Positions 21,890 through 32,952 of a stretch of DNA of 64,000 nt are shown here, piece by piece. Numbering within the stretch: the stretch's first letter is position 1; each line of letters opens with the position of its first letter. The position numbers and the translations under genes are program-made. Origin of the DNA: Liolophura sinensis (Eukaryota > Mollusca > Polyplacophora > Chitonida > Chitonidae); the NCBI RefSeq assembly GCF_032854445.1, contig NC_088305.1, positions 13,397,606-13,461,605 on the forward strand. The letters are read 5' to 3'. Under the pieces are notes generated by a model. It was given only the letters and a program-made list of their open reading frames with translations. It did no database searches and was not told where the DNA came from.

Positions 21890-24355
21890 GTGAAGTGGGC
21901 AAATTTCGTGCATATATAGCCCTACAAACTGTGAAGAGGGAATATATAGTCCTACAACCCGTTAAGTGGGTATTTATAGTCCTACACGCCGTGAAGTGGG
22001 CATATATAGTCCTACAAGCCTTGAACTGGACATATATAGCCTTACAATCCGTAAAGAGGAAATATATAGTCCTACAAGTCGTGAAGAGAGAACGTATAGT
22101 CCTACAATCAGTGAAGTGGGCATATCGTCCTACAAGTTGTGAACTGGGCCTACATAGTCCTACAAGCTGTGAAGTGAGCATATATAGTTCTACAAGCTGT
22201 GAAGTAGGTATTTATAATCCTACAAGCCTTGAAGTGGGCATATTTAGTCCTACAAGCCGTGGAGTGGGCATATATAGTCCTACAAGCTGTGAAGTGGGCA
22301 TAAATAATTCTACAAGCCGTGGAGTGGGCATATATTGTCCTACAAGTCGTGAAGTGAGCATATACAATCCTGCACGCGGTGAAGTGGGCATACACAGTCC
22401 TTCAAGTCGTGGAGTGGGCATACACAGTCCTACAAGCCGTGAAATGGGCGTATACAGACCTACAAGCGGTGAAGTGAATATGTATAGTCCTACAAGCCGT
22501 GAGGTGGGCCAAAAAACAGTTGTACAAGCCGTGAAGTGGGCAAATCATCCTACAAGCCTGAAAGTTAGCATATATAGTCTTACTAACCGAGAAATGGACA
22601 CATATTGGCGAACATGCCGGGAGGTGAGAATATGTAGTCCTACAAGCAATGAAGTATGCATATATAGCCCTGCAAGCCGTGGCGTGGGTTTATGTAGTCC
22701 TACAAGTCGTGAAGTGGGCATATACAGTCCTCCAAGTCGTGAAGTGTTCATATATAGTCCTACAAGCTTTGAAGTGGGTATATATAGTCCTACAAGCCGT
22801 GAAGTGAGTATATATAGTCATACAAGTCGTGGAAGTGGTATATATAGTCCTACTAGCGGTAAAGTGGGTATATAGAATCCTGTAAGCCGTGAAATGGGCA
22901 TATATAGTCCTACAAGCCGTGAAGTGAGCATATATAGTCCTACAAGCTGTGAAGTACGTATATATAGTCCTACAAGCCGTGAAGTGGGCATGTATAGTCC
23001 TACAAGCCCTGAAGTGGGCAGGTATAGTCCTACAAGCCGTGGAATGGGCATACATAGTCCTACAAGCCGTGAAGTGAGCATATATAGTCCTACAAGCCGT
23101 GAAGTCGTCATATACAATTCTGCACAAGCAATGAAGTATGCATATATAGTCCTGCAAGCCTTGAAGTGGGCATATATAGTCGTACAAGCCGTGAACTGGG
23201 CATATATAGTCCTACAAGCCGTGAAGTGAGCATATATAGTCGTACAAGCCGTGAACTGGGCATATATAGTCCTACAAGCCGTGAAGTGAGCATATATAGC
23301 CCTACAAGCCGTGGAGTGGGCATATATAGTTCTACAAGCCGTGAAGTGAGCATATATAGTCCTACAGGCCGTGGAGTGAGCATATATAGTCCTACAAGCC
23401 GTGAAGTGAGCATATATAGCCCTACAAGCCGTGGAATGGGTATATAGAGTTCTATAAGCCGTGAAGTCGTATATAGTCTAAAGTGGGTAGACTGGTAAAC
23501 GGTAAAGTGGGTATATAGAGTCCTGTAAGCCGTGGAGTGAGTATATATAGTCCTACAAGCCGTGAAGTGGGCATATATAGTCCTATAAGCTTTGAAGTGG
23601 GTATATATAGTCCTACAAGCCGTGAAGGGGTATATATAGTCTTACAAGCCGTGAAGTGGATATGTGTAGTCCTACAAGCCGTGGAGTGGGTATATATAGT
23701 CCTACAAGCCGTGAAGTGGGTATATATAGTCCTACAAGCCGTGGAGTGGGTATATATAGTCCTACAAGCCGTGAAGTGAGCATATATAGTCCTACAGGCC
23801 GTGGAGTGAGCATATATAGTCCTACAAGCCGTGAAGTGGATATGTGTAGTCCTACAAGCCGTGAAGTGGGTATATATAGTCCTACAAGCCGTGAAGTGAG
23901 CATATATAGTCCTACAGGCCGTGGAGTGAGCATATATAGTCGTACAAGCCGTGAACTGGGCATATATAGTCCTACAGGCCGTGGAGTGAGCATATATAGT
24001 CCTACAAGCCGTGAAGTGGGTATATATAGTCCTGCAAGCCGTGGAGTGGGTATATATAGTCCTACAAGCCGTGAAGTGAGCATATATAGTCCTACAGGCC
24101 GTGGAGTGAGCATATATAGTCCTACAAGCCGTGAAGTGGATATGTGTAGTCCTACAAGCCGTGAAGTGGGTATATATAGTCCTACAAGCCGTGAAGTGAG
24201 CATATATAGTCCTACAGGCCGTGGAGTGAGCATATATAGTCCTACAAGCCGTGAACTGGGCATATATAGTCCTACAAGCCGTGAAGTGGGTATATATAGT
24301 CCTACAAGCCGTGAAGTGAGCATATATAGTACTACAAGTCGTGAAGTGGGCATAA
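21890..24355. repeat. Major 30-bp satellite, about 82 units
   Basis: Head-to-tail 30-bp units have a core CATATATAGTCCTACAAGCC followed by GTGAAGTGGG. The left third is diverged, with small indels near 22515, 23115 and 23470-23520. The right third (23530-24340) is nearly uniform and shows higher-order order: units carrying GGATATGTGTAG recur at 23650, 23830 and 24130. The 24130 block repeats the first four unit types of the 23830 block, a 300-bp period. Because 30 is a multiple of 3, stop-free frames run on both strands (up to 326 and 303 codons), encoding 10-residue repeats such as VGIYSPTSRE. I read this as satellite DNA, not a gene. Confidence 0.97.
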
Positions 24356-24424
24356 ATGAGCACATTTTATTAACAGATTGTCGTTACTAGAACTTTAACA
24401 GTTTATTACTTAGAAATCTGCCCA

Positions 24425-24551
24425 GAGTCCATTAGCCGAATCCTACATCAGAAACCTGTTAGCCACAGACTTTTTATTTAATAAAAGAAGTATTTTACGA
24501 ACAACCTTGTGGCTAACAAGTTTCTGATGTAGGATGCTGACTAATGGACTC
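24425..24551. repeat. Imperfect 43-bp inverted repeat beside the satellite
   Basis: The left arm (24425-24466) and right arm (24509-24551) pair over about 43 bases with a few mismatches: ATCCTACATCAGAAAC against GTTTCTGATGTAGGAT. The AT-rich loop is about 42 bases. It lies 70 bp beyond the end of the 30-bp array. No target duplication is seen. Confidence 0.85.
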
Positions 24552-25239
24552 CGGGCTCTCCGGACTCCGATTTCTGAGCTCTCTTCTTCTTCAGAGGCTG
24601 CTGATTCTTTTCGTTTAATATGCTTATGGTCCATAGACCATAGTAAAAAAACTTAAGATGAAGTGAAATAGATTGCACATTGCTATGAAGTGTAGGCATT
24701 TAAGAGACATTTTTTTGAAAAGGCATTAGTTATGGTTGTATATAGTACCCCGAATTACACAAAGCTAAGCGTGTCCCGGTGCGACTATGTTTCCCCCATG
24801 GTTACTATGACCTGTATCGGGCCTATTAAATGCACTCATTCTTGGGATGCACTTGTTAACGTATGACTTCGTGCTATTTCGACTCCTACTTGTGGTTAGC
24901 TGATGTGAAGTTGGCCGCGAAATTGAAAGGTAAACGGATATGCCATGGGGCCTTCATGTCCTTGTAAAGCCGAGTGTGAATTGTTTTTGTTTAGGCCAAG
25001 TTTTACCTTCGACCATACTTTCTTTTGAACGAAATTTTTAGGACACTTTGAGAATTTGTATTTGGCACATAACCGATGTAGAACATTGCGTTTACACTGA
25101 CTGTTCTGTACATAATTATCTCAATCATCAAAGTGCAAGTTTGGTCACGAGTTTGTTTCTGACGTCGACAATATGTGTTTTTTTTCCTAACGCGGTTTTC
25201 TGTCCTGTTGAAATAGATTGGTTGAAAGTATGATGTGAT
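24552..25239. other. Unassigned stretch
   Basis: Nothing recognised apart from a short palindrome TATGGTCCATAGACCATA near 24625. Confidence 0.45.
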
Positions 25240-25540
25240 TGTATATTACATGTGATGACAACACAGCCCCCGTAAATTCTAGGCCCGTAACGTCTAATAA
25301 ACTGCATTTAGCAACACTGTATATTTTCTGTACCTAATTCTGCTTAAGCCATTGTGCTCGGGGGGCGCGTAATTTGCTACTATTTATGCATTTGCAAGAA
25401 CAGTTAGAATAAAACCCTAACCCTAAAGGTAAAGTGACAAGAGGCAGTGTTTCACCAGTTACGTGTGACCATTTGCCAGCTACCACACTGTCGTCGCTGC
25501 TCTGGATTTTCTCTCTATGCTGCACGTCTTAATTATGTAC
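25240..25540 (+). repeat. Family B dispersed repeat, long copy
   Basis: Runs from the GTAACGTCTAATAAACTGCA segment through GGGGGGCGCGTAATTTGCTA, AACAGTTAGAATAAAACCCT and the core AGTTACGTGTGACCATTTGC to TGTCGTCGCTGCTCTGG and a TGCACGTCTTAAT end. One of the most complete copies, useful for a consensus. A CCCTAACCCTAAA stretch in it is a local variant of the family, not telomeric DNA. Confidence 0.88.
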
Positions 25541-27229
25541 AATAATACGTCATTCTCAGTTATTTCTTTTTATTTTTAAGGCCAGCTGTAACAGTTAACA
25601 CGCTTGTCTTTGAACCGTTCTGATACACGAGGTATTTGTTTTTCGGACACACTAAGTCATGAGAAAATCATTGAAGTTCATTGAAGTCGTGTACCTGGCT
25701 GGGTGTGTTGTGGGAACCTCGTTAACGATCATTTGCCTTTCATAAATTTGGGTTAAACATTGGGCTCGCTACATCAGCCAATCAATCAACCCTTTCATCA
25801 AACATGTTCATTCCCTCTATATCAGTTGCTTCCTCCGGATGTAGAAGATTTAAACCTTAGGACACGAAAAATGGAAAGAACTTCAGGAACGTCAATTCCA
25901 ATCTGTCGCAGAAGTATCTACAAGATATCTACAAGGTTTCTCCTAAAATGACCCCAATCAAATTTTCCGAGACACATCATTTTACAGTGTAAAACTGACG
26001 CTTCGCCCACAGGCGCCGTCTTCTACGTCTACCTTGCGCATGCGTTCACGTCTATAACCCTTGCCTCTAATTGCTTAAATAATCTACTTACGCTCGACTG
26101 TTAGTCTGCTTTTTTATTATTTAAAAAAAAAAGAAGTAATATCTCGTTACATATCAATTTCATTGTAATTGTTCCCGGCATAAAGCTCTTTATCTCGCCT
26201 CTAATCCTGTTACCCCCTCCCCCCCCCCCCCCAACACACACATGCCCAGCAGCCCTGCCATTAATCAGTGCTACTCTGTGCCCCTCATGATGTTACACAA
26301 ACTGGGACTTAAGATTAAGCTGGTGTGAGCCATGTTGTGCAAAGAACGCTGGGGACTAGTTCTCATAAAACGACGGTCACGTGGGCAGAAAAGGGGCATA
26401 TGTTCGTTGGAAAGTTAACTGACTACTTCTACTAAACAGATACATTACATACGGTAATAGCATTAATATGAGGACATGAAAAACCCGAAACTAATGTCAT
26501 TCACATATTAATAAACTTCACTCCATGAAACGTTAAGTATGTAACAGTGTGTTCTTGTCAGTTGTGTCAAATATAAATTTTCATAAATCATTAAAATATA
26601 AAAACTCAAAAAACTAAGTTGTCAAACTGACAGTATGCGGTACTACGTTTTCTGTATGGTGGCATAGTGTGTTATGTTGGTTGAACGGGGTATTGTGTTG
26701 TCCTTAACATATGTGTATAGCCCAATTATGTACCATAATCTATTCTAGCATCATTCAGAAAGCATAATATTATGTTAAATTTAAGAGATCAGTTTTAGAG
26801 TGTACTGCTTTATGTATCCAACGATCCTATTGTGAAGACTTCAGACTTATGGTAGCTCGGTGAGTTTGGCTGGATTATTAAAAATATCTAGGACATTTTG
26901 CTGATGTGTCTCGTGTGAGAGGTTTATGTGGGTAAAACAAACGGGGCAGTTCGAATCACTGCAATTCGCCAGAAGGACGACAAACCATAAATCGAAAGAA
27001 CCCTGAGCAGAGTCAGTTAAAGCTCAAGTTAGAAGTACTCGCCTCGTAGTTCATGGGGTATAAACAGAGCCATTCTGAACTGTCAGACCAGAAAGGGCAT
27101 ACTATGTGTTAGCCAGTTTTTTCCTTCCACCATGCTTTTATTAAGTGCTTTGTAGTCCATCATGTACAATTGTTCTCCACTTCATGTGGAAATGTGGAAT
27201 CGTAATTAGTAGACATTAACCCTAAACAT
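25541..27229. other. Unassigned stretch with a C-run
   Basis: Contains a 14-base poly-C run at 26219-26232 preceded by CCCCCT. Otherwise no repeat, exon or RNA gene recognised. The sequence is AT-rich with dense stops. Confidence 0.45.
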
Positions 27230-27485
27230 TCTATTAAATTGCAATTAACATCACTGTATATCTGTCGTTTTATCTAATTCCTGAACAAGCCATGGTGCTG
27301 GGGGGGGGGGGGGTATAAGGTGCTAATTTTTATGTATTTACACGAAGAGTTAGAATAGGGCCGTACCTGAGGTAAACTGACGAAAGGCCGGGTTTCACCG
27401 GTTACGTGCGATCATCTGACAACTGCCAGACTGTGGACCCTGCTCTGGTTTTACTCTCAGTGCTGTAGTCTTATATAGTTTAGTC
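27230..27485 (+). repeat. Family B dispersed repeat with expanded G-run
   Basis: Aligns from ATTGCAATTAACATCACTGT through CACCGGTTACGTGCGATCAT to GGTTTTACTCTCAGTGCTGT. The G-rich position seen as six Gs in the 25240 copy has grown here to 14 Gs (27300-27313). Confidence 0.87.
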
Positions 27486-28497
27486 GTTATTTCAAAAGGA
27501 TGTAGGTTTGGATATTCCACTCGCATTTAGCCTTGGTTTAGGTCATTCCAGTTCCAAGTAGTCTTTTCCACTTAACTAAAGGTAGTTGGTTAGTTGGTTA
27601 CATGCTCTGTACAAGCCTGCATAAGTCATCCGAGTGCTGATTCGGTAATTGACACCAAAGGCGTCGGGTAATGAATTTCTGCGGGGCAAGTTACCCAGAA
27701 TTGCGTGGTTTGCATTCTCTTAAACAGCAGACTGATTGGTCACGCTTTACTAGTGGCGATTCGTATTATATTACAACTGAAAATAAGGTCAGTCCAAGCT
27801 TAAACCGTCGTCAGACCCTTTGCTTTAATTAAATCGAAGATAAGGTGACTAAGCGGACCTGTCACGTAGAGCTAGCAGGGCTCTTGCGGTCAGCTGACGC
27901 CTGCCGTGATTTATGACCCCGCGAGATAATTACAAACATGGCTGTCACAAAAGTGATGGACGACCTGCTCAGTTGATGTGTAGTCACGTGATCCAGGTCG
28001 CTCAAAGTATTGTTGTCGTCGTCTTCTTCAAATGAACTGCTTTCAGATTGTTCTTGTATATCTCCATTCGGTAACTATACACGATCTAGCCTTACAAAAA
28101 AAAAAACACCCAAAAAATACTTAACTCCTAAGTTGAAGTGCTACATGTGTCTTTTTAATGTAAATATAGGCATTAGCTATTTGTTTTAACTTCTGCTCAG
28201 ACTTAGTTTTAAGCCAGTTGTACCATGGAACGCCTCAGTGGTCTTACGTTAAATACCATACAATTTGTTCAATGCTTTAAATGCATTTTGCAATTCGTCA
28301 AGGTGTCTTTCTCATTCTTGCATAAAGACGTAGTGCCGTTGGCATCTGCTGGTATTAATTGTGGTTAATTCGTCATAATATAAATATTGTCACAGTCAGA
28401 CAGTCGTTCGTTTGCGTCATTACCTTATTTTTTTGATACGGATGAAAAAATTTGCGGATTTCCACATATTGTCGCCTTGGAGGTTGAGTGAGCCTAG
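27486..28497. other. Unassigned stretch
   Basis: Mostly unique. A GC-richer patch at 27840-27990 has no open frame or splice context I trust. Confidence 0.45.
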
Positions 28498-28725
28498 TCA
28501 TGCAAGTGCGATCGCTGTGAGTTCAAATCCAGTTCATGTTGGCTTCTTCTCCGGCTGTACAACCTCAACAACAACGTCATCCAGCAACCTGCGGATGGTC
28601 GTGGGTTTCCTCCGGGCTGTGCCCGGTTTCCTCCCGCCATAATGCTGGCCGCCATTGTATATGTGAAACATTCTCGAATACGACGTAAAACGCCAATCAA
28701 ATGAATAAATAAATAATCATGCCAG
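28498..28725 (+). mobile_element. SINE-N, 5'-truncated, with 9-bp target-site duplication
   Basis: The element starts inside the head at TGCGATCGCTG (28507), keeps the B box GAGTTCAAATCC, has a small insertion near 28560, and ends in an (AAAT)n-type tail. TCATGCAAG (28498-28506) and TCATGCCAG (28717-28725) flank it with one mismatch. Confidence 0.88.
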
Positions 28726-29369
28726 CATTTGCGACAGAAAACTCCATTCTTGAACGTTACCAGTTTGTTACCTAACTGCCGAATCGCATCAGGAGGACAT
28801 CCAGTTCATTACCTTGCTGTGTCGTGATTTATGTGAATGAACTTCTACAACATTCCACGCTTCAATGGTGATCTAATGAGGAACCTTATTATAATGCTAT
28901 ATGTTACACACATTGACCCTCACCAATAGAATAAACATACGAGATTCGCGCGAATAAGATAAGCAAAGAGCTTAATTCATCAGCTCAAGTGCAAAGTTCA
29001 CCCAGAGTTGTAATTCTCATTCATAATCTTATCGCCAGAAGTGTGATCTGGTTTCTAAGTGGGTTACGTTCCAGTCATGGTTTAATTAGCGTCGATATGT
29101 ATACCTGTGATGACTAAGCGCTGTGTGTCATCGGTTCGACTCTGTATATTTACTGCGGCTAATACTAACGGTAGACACGTGTAAATTCGAAGTACAGAGA
29201 GAAGCAATTTATTTATTCGGTCAGTTGTTTACAGTATTTATTATACAAGTGTGTACAAACTTACAACGTCTGTTTTAATTTGTATGAGGTTACCCATAAC
29301 TGTTAACCACATCATGGACTCCTTACGTTTGTCTCTTTAAGCACACGACTAAATGCAATTATGTGTATT
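28726..29369. other. Unassigned stretch
   Basis: No repeat family or exon recognised. Confidence 0.45.
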
Positions 29370-29640
29370 CTTCGGGTTTAACGTCGTACTTAACTATTTC
29401 TCAGTCACATGACGGCGTCATTAGGTGAATGTACATATATTGTGTCTTCTTGTGGCAGAGCGAGTTCTTGCCGCCAAAGTACTACCTCCACTGAAGTATC
29501 ACGCCGAAGACATCTGACATGACACCTCACCCTGTCACATTATACTGTCACCGGGTCAGCCAGTCAAGTTTCCTTGCTCTAACCCCTAAGTTCTGCAAGT
29601 GCCACTTTAAAGTCTTTAGTATGACCCGAAACAGGTTTAG
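29370..29640 (-). mobile_element. SINE-C subtype 2
   Basis: Shares the SINE-C 3' region (GGTTTAACGTCGTACTTAAC and CAGTCACATGACG) but has a different middle: TTGTGGCAGAGCGAGT, then CACTGAAGTATCACGCCGAA and ACACCGGGTCAGCCAGTC-like blocks (here GTCACCGGGTCAGCC). The same middle occurs at 35090 and 48283. This is a SINE sharing only its 3' part with SINE-C. Confidence 0.78.
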
Positions 29641-29659
29641 TCCACTGGTCTCCTGACTT

Positions 29660-30845
29660 CAAGGTGTCATGCAAATGGAATATACGCATGAGCACAGCAC
29701 TCATATGACAGTAATTCGAATTGACATTCCATACTTGAGCACACCACCTGATTAAGGCTTATGCGAATGGATATTCCATCCTTAAGGACACCACTCTGAT
29801 AACACTCACACGAATGGAATATACACTTGAGCACACCATTCCAATAACAGCAATGCGAATGGATATTCCATGCATGAGGAGACCTCTCTAACAAGTCTCG
29901 TGAAAATGGAATGCACACTTGAGCACACCACTTCAACAACAGTCATGTGAATTGAATAAACTCGAGCTCACCACACTAATAATAGACATGAAAGTGGAAT
30001 ATATACTCGAGCACACCACTCTTTAAAATATATACTCGAGCACACCACTCTTTAGAATATATACTTCGAGCACACCACTCTTTAGAATATATACGTGAGC
30101 ACACCACTCTTTAGAATATATACGTGAGTACACCACTTTTTAGAATATATACTCGAGCACACGACTCTTTACAATATATGCTCGAGCACACCACTCTTTA
30201 GAATATATACTCGAGCACACCACTCTTTAGAATATATACTCGAGCACACTATTCTTTAGAAAATATACTCGAGGACACCATTCTTTAGAATATATACGCA
30301 AGCACACCACTCTTTAGAGTATATACTCGAGCACACTATTCTTTAGAATATATATACTCGAGCATACCACTCTTTAGAGTATATACTCGAACCACTCTTT
30401 AGAGTATAAACTCGAGCACACCACTCTTTAGAATATATACGCGAGCACACCACCTTTTACATTATATACTCTAGCACACCATTCTTTAGAAAATATACTC
30501 GAGCACACAACTCTTTAGGGTATATACTCGAGCACACCACTCTTTAGAATATATACTCGAGGACACCATTTTTTTAGAAGATATACTCGAGCACACCATT
30601 CTTTAGAATATATATACTCGAGCATACCACTCTTTAGAATATACACTCGAACACACTATTCTTTAGAATATATATACTTGAGCACACCATTCTAAATATG
30701 GTCATCCAGATGAAATACACTAGAGGAATTACTCGAGCACACCACTCTTTAGAATATATACTCGAGCGCACCATTCTTTAGAATATGTACTCGAGCACAC
30801 CATTCTAAATACGGTCATCCGAATGAAATACACTAGAGGAATGAC
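29660..30845. repeat. Satellite: 58-bp-class units grading into a 29-bp array
   Basis: From 29660 to 29990 the repeats are long and diverged (about 55-62 bp, with GCGAATGGATATTCCAT and TGAGCACACCA). From 30006 a regular 29-bp unit (CTCGAGCACACCACTCTTTA + GAATATATA) runs for about 26 copies with occasional 2-bp insertions. A segment CATTCTAAATANGGTCATCC plus GAAATACACTAGAGGAAT recurs at 30689 and 30801 near the right edge. Many units carry CTCGAG. Confidence 0.95.
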
Positions 30846-31529
30846 AGCAATGCGAATGACAAATCCCCCTTTCGCCCGTAACATGCTCTTTGTGATTTGT
30901 TAGGCCGGCAAGGTAAGCTAAGCTGTATCTCGGAATGGTCATAAAATAGTTGAGTTAGTTCACAAGTACTACAGCTGTCTGGGGGTGAGAAATGGGGGTT
31001 GTCCACGTGCCACACTATCCGGGCTAACCAGCCAGAGACTCAACCGTGCTGTTAAATGGAGCAGAGATGGCGATTGCTGTACAGAGGATCAAGCATACCT
31101 GTGCCCGATTACACAGCCTCTATTTGCAGTTCATAGCACTGGTTTTACACTTATGACGTCTCAGACTCTTGGTATAATCACAAATATTATCGAACAGGGA
31201 TTAATTTCCATCCTGCTTCAGGATGCCAGTCTGACACGATCTAGTGTTCAGTTTTGTTTATCTGTATCTTAAACGAGGCGCTCGGGACACAAGGGAGTGG
31301 TGGGGTTTGGGGGTGGAGAAAATCGGAGTCCTCCGAGATAGCCACAGACCTTTGTCAGGTATCTGAGAAACACAGAGATGTAAAAATCCATGACCAAGCC
31401 TGCTCAGCTCAGATTCGAACTTGCGACCTTATTGATCAAGGTTAGGAAACTCCCGGTAGAGGCGACTAGTTTCCACGGCCATTGACGTCAAACATACAGC
31501 AATTAACACCTCAGCATATTTTTTTACCT
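30846..31529. other. Unassigned stretch with a tRNA-like trace
   Basis: Mostly unique. At 31410-31440 GATTCGAACTTGCGACCTT on the minus strand resembles a B-box region, possibly a SINE head relic. The 95-codon frame 30985-31272 (+) has no recognisable domain. Confidence 0.45.
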
Positions 31530-31800
31530 ATTTTTGTTATTCTAATTGCTACTATTTAAATATTTACATAAACAGTTAGAATAAAATACTAATTGAAGTT
31601 AATTGATAAGAGGCCGTATTTCACCGGTTACGTGTGCGCATTTTGCTACTGTGTAACCATTTAAATGAACAGTTAGAGTAAAACCCTAACTGAGCTAAAC
31701 TGAGGTAAAGAGGCCAAATTACACAGGCTGCATGTGACCATTTGCCAACTATAACGCTGTCGTCGCTGCTCTGGTTTTACTCTCTATGCTGTAGTCTTTT
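31530..31800 (+). repeat. Family B, two partial copies in tandem
   Basis: The first partial copy (31530-31645) reaches ACCGGTTACGTGTGCGCATT. The second (31646-31800) restarts at the GCTACTGTGTAACCATTTAA position and continues through GTCGTCGCTGCTCTGG to TCTATGCTGTAGTC. The shared segment AACAGTTAGA(A/G)TAAAA appears twice, so this is a tandem duplication or nested insertion. Confidence 0.85.
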
Positions 31801-32602
31801 ATATTCAAGGCCTCTATAGTCAATTTTCACAGTTCGCAGTACCAGACAATTTTAAAAAATCACTAAACTTATTACCTCAGTCAACAATTATCACTCTCAC
31901 CAGCTATAGACCATCCGTAATTACGTATCTGGTATGTAAATATAAAGGACCACAACACGGGGGAAAAAACAGTGCACTGATGTTACTTGTGATATACTAG
32001 ACTTACGCAAACCCTTGTTTGCCACCACCATATGAACTATTTCACGACACAGGTAACAAGGTAGGTTAGATACTCGTGAATATAAGCCACGCCCACACGT
32101 CAAAATTTAATATATTTTATAAAATCATTAGATTGGAACAGGTTTTTTTCTTTTTAATGACAAGTGCAGGCACGTCAGTCGGTGCTGGCGAAATATTCAA
32201 GGAATGTGTGTAGTGGGTTAAAGCTGTCACTGGGTGCTCAGCACAGGTAACTCATGGCGGGCGAGGGTATAGGCGTATCTAACCTTTCCATAGAATTTCA
32301 GCGTTTCGAAACTACCCACGATGTGACCTGTTTTTATACAGTAGATATATCAATTTTCGCCTCTTGTCAACACACTAGGCCACGTAAGCAAGCCTTGTAG
32401 CTGCCGTCGTTCACATCACATACTGAGCGTCCTGTTTCAAATCTTTTATAAATGGGCGCCGTAAACGCGGATGCACGAGATTCCCAGAGGTGTTATGGTT
32501 TTTATATAGATGAAAAAAAAAATTGTTCTTGTTTGCGTAACTTCATGTGGATAAATATGTGTATAACCTCACATGCTGTAGATTTAAGCTTCATCCTGGG
32601 GA
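31801..32602. other. Unassigned stretch
   Basis: No repeat family or exon recognised. Confidence 0.45.
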
Positions 32603-32693
32603 CCACTGCGGCCTGGTGGTTAACGGGGTAATCCATCACACTGACCGAGGAGCCTCTCACCAATGTGATGGCTGTGAGTTCAAATCCAGCCCG
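32603..32693 (+). mobile_element. SINE-N-like head only, first of a tandem pair
   Basis: A diverged tRNA-like head with A-box-like TGGTGGTTAACGG and B box GAGTTCAAATCCAGCCC. It is joined directly to the next SINE head without any body or tail between them. Confidence 0.7.
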
Positions 32694-32925
32694 GGGCCTC
32701 CGTGGCTCAGTCGGTTAGCGCGCTAGCACAGCGTAATGACCCAGGAGCCTCTCACCAATGCGGTCGCTGTGAGTTCAAATCCAGCCCACTTAGGCTTCAT
32801 CTCCTTTGGTACATGCAAAGGATACCTGGTTATGTGTTCCTCCTTTTTTACCTGTGCTCAGTTTTCCCCCCACCATCATGCAGAAGTGAAATATTCTTCA
32901 TTAAGAGTAAACCACTTTTTTACTT
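32694..32925 (+). mobile_element. SINE-N variant with a different body
   Basis: The head is well preserved (TGGCTCAGTCGGTTAGCGCG, B box GAGTTCAAATCCAGCCC). A and B boxes start about 70 bp apart. The body differs from SINE-N: TTAGGCTTCATCTCCTTTGG and ACATGCAAAGGATACCTGGT. It returns to a SINE-N-like AAGTGAAATATTCTT 3' segment. There is no clear (AAAT)n tail. Confidence 0.72.
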
Positions 32926-32952
32926 TTCTTAGCTCTATGTAAGAATATCACG

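Noticed and set aside
22200-24350. CRISPR array
   Set aside because: Units are contiguous with no unique spacers, the DNA is eukaryotic in character, and no cas-like gene is present. The same reasoning applies to the 29-, 37- and 22-bp arrays.
21895-24390. Long repeat-protein frames on both strands of the 30-bp array (up to 326 codons)
   Set aside because: The 30-bp unit is divisible by three, so any stop-free frame of one unit stays open throughout. Frames are open on both strands at once and break wherever an indel shifts the register.
25410-25430. Interstitial telomere repeat (CCCTAACCCTAAA)
   Set aside because: It lies at the position where other family B copies read AAAACCCTAACTGAGG, so it is a local variant of that repeat.
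28080-28100. SINE or retrogene poly-A tail
   Set aside because: A simple A-run without an upstream SINE body or flanking duplication.
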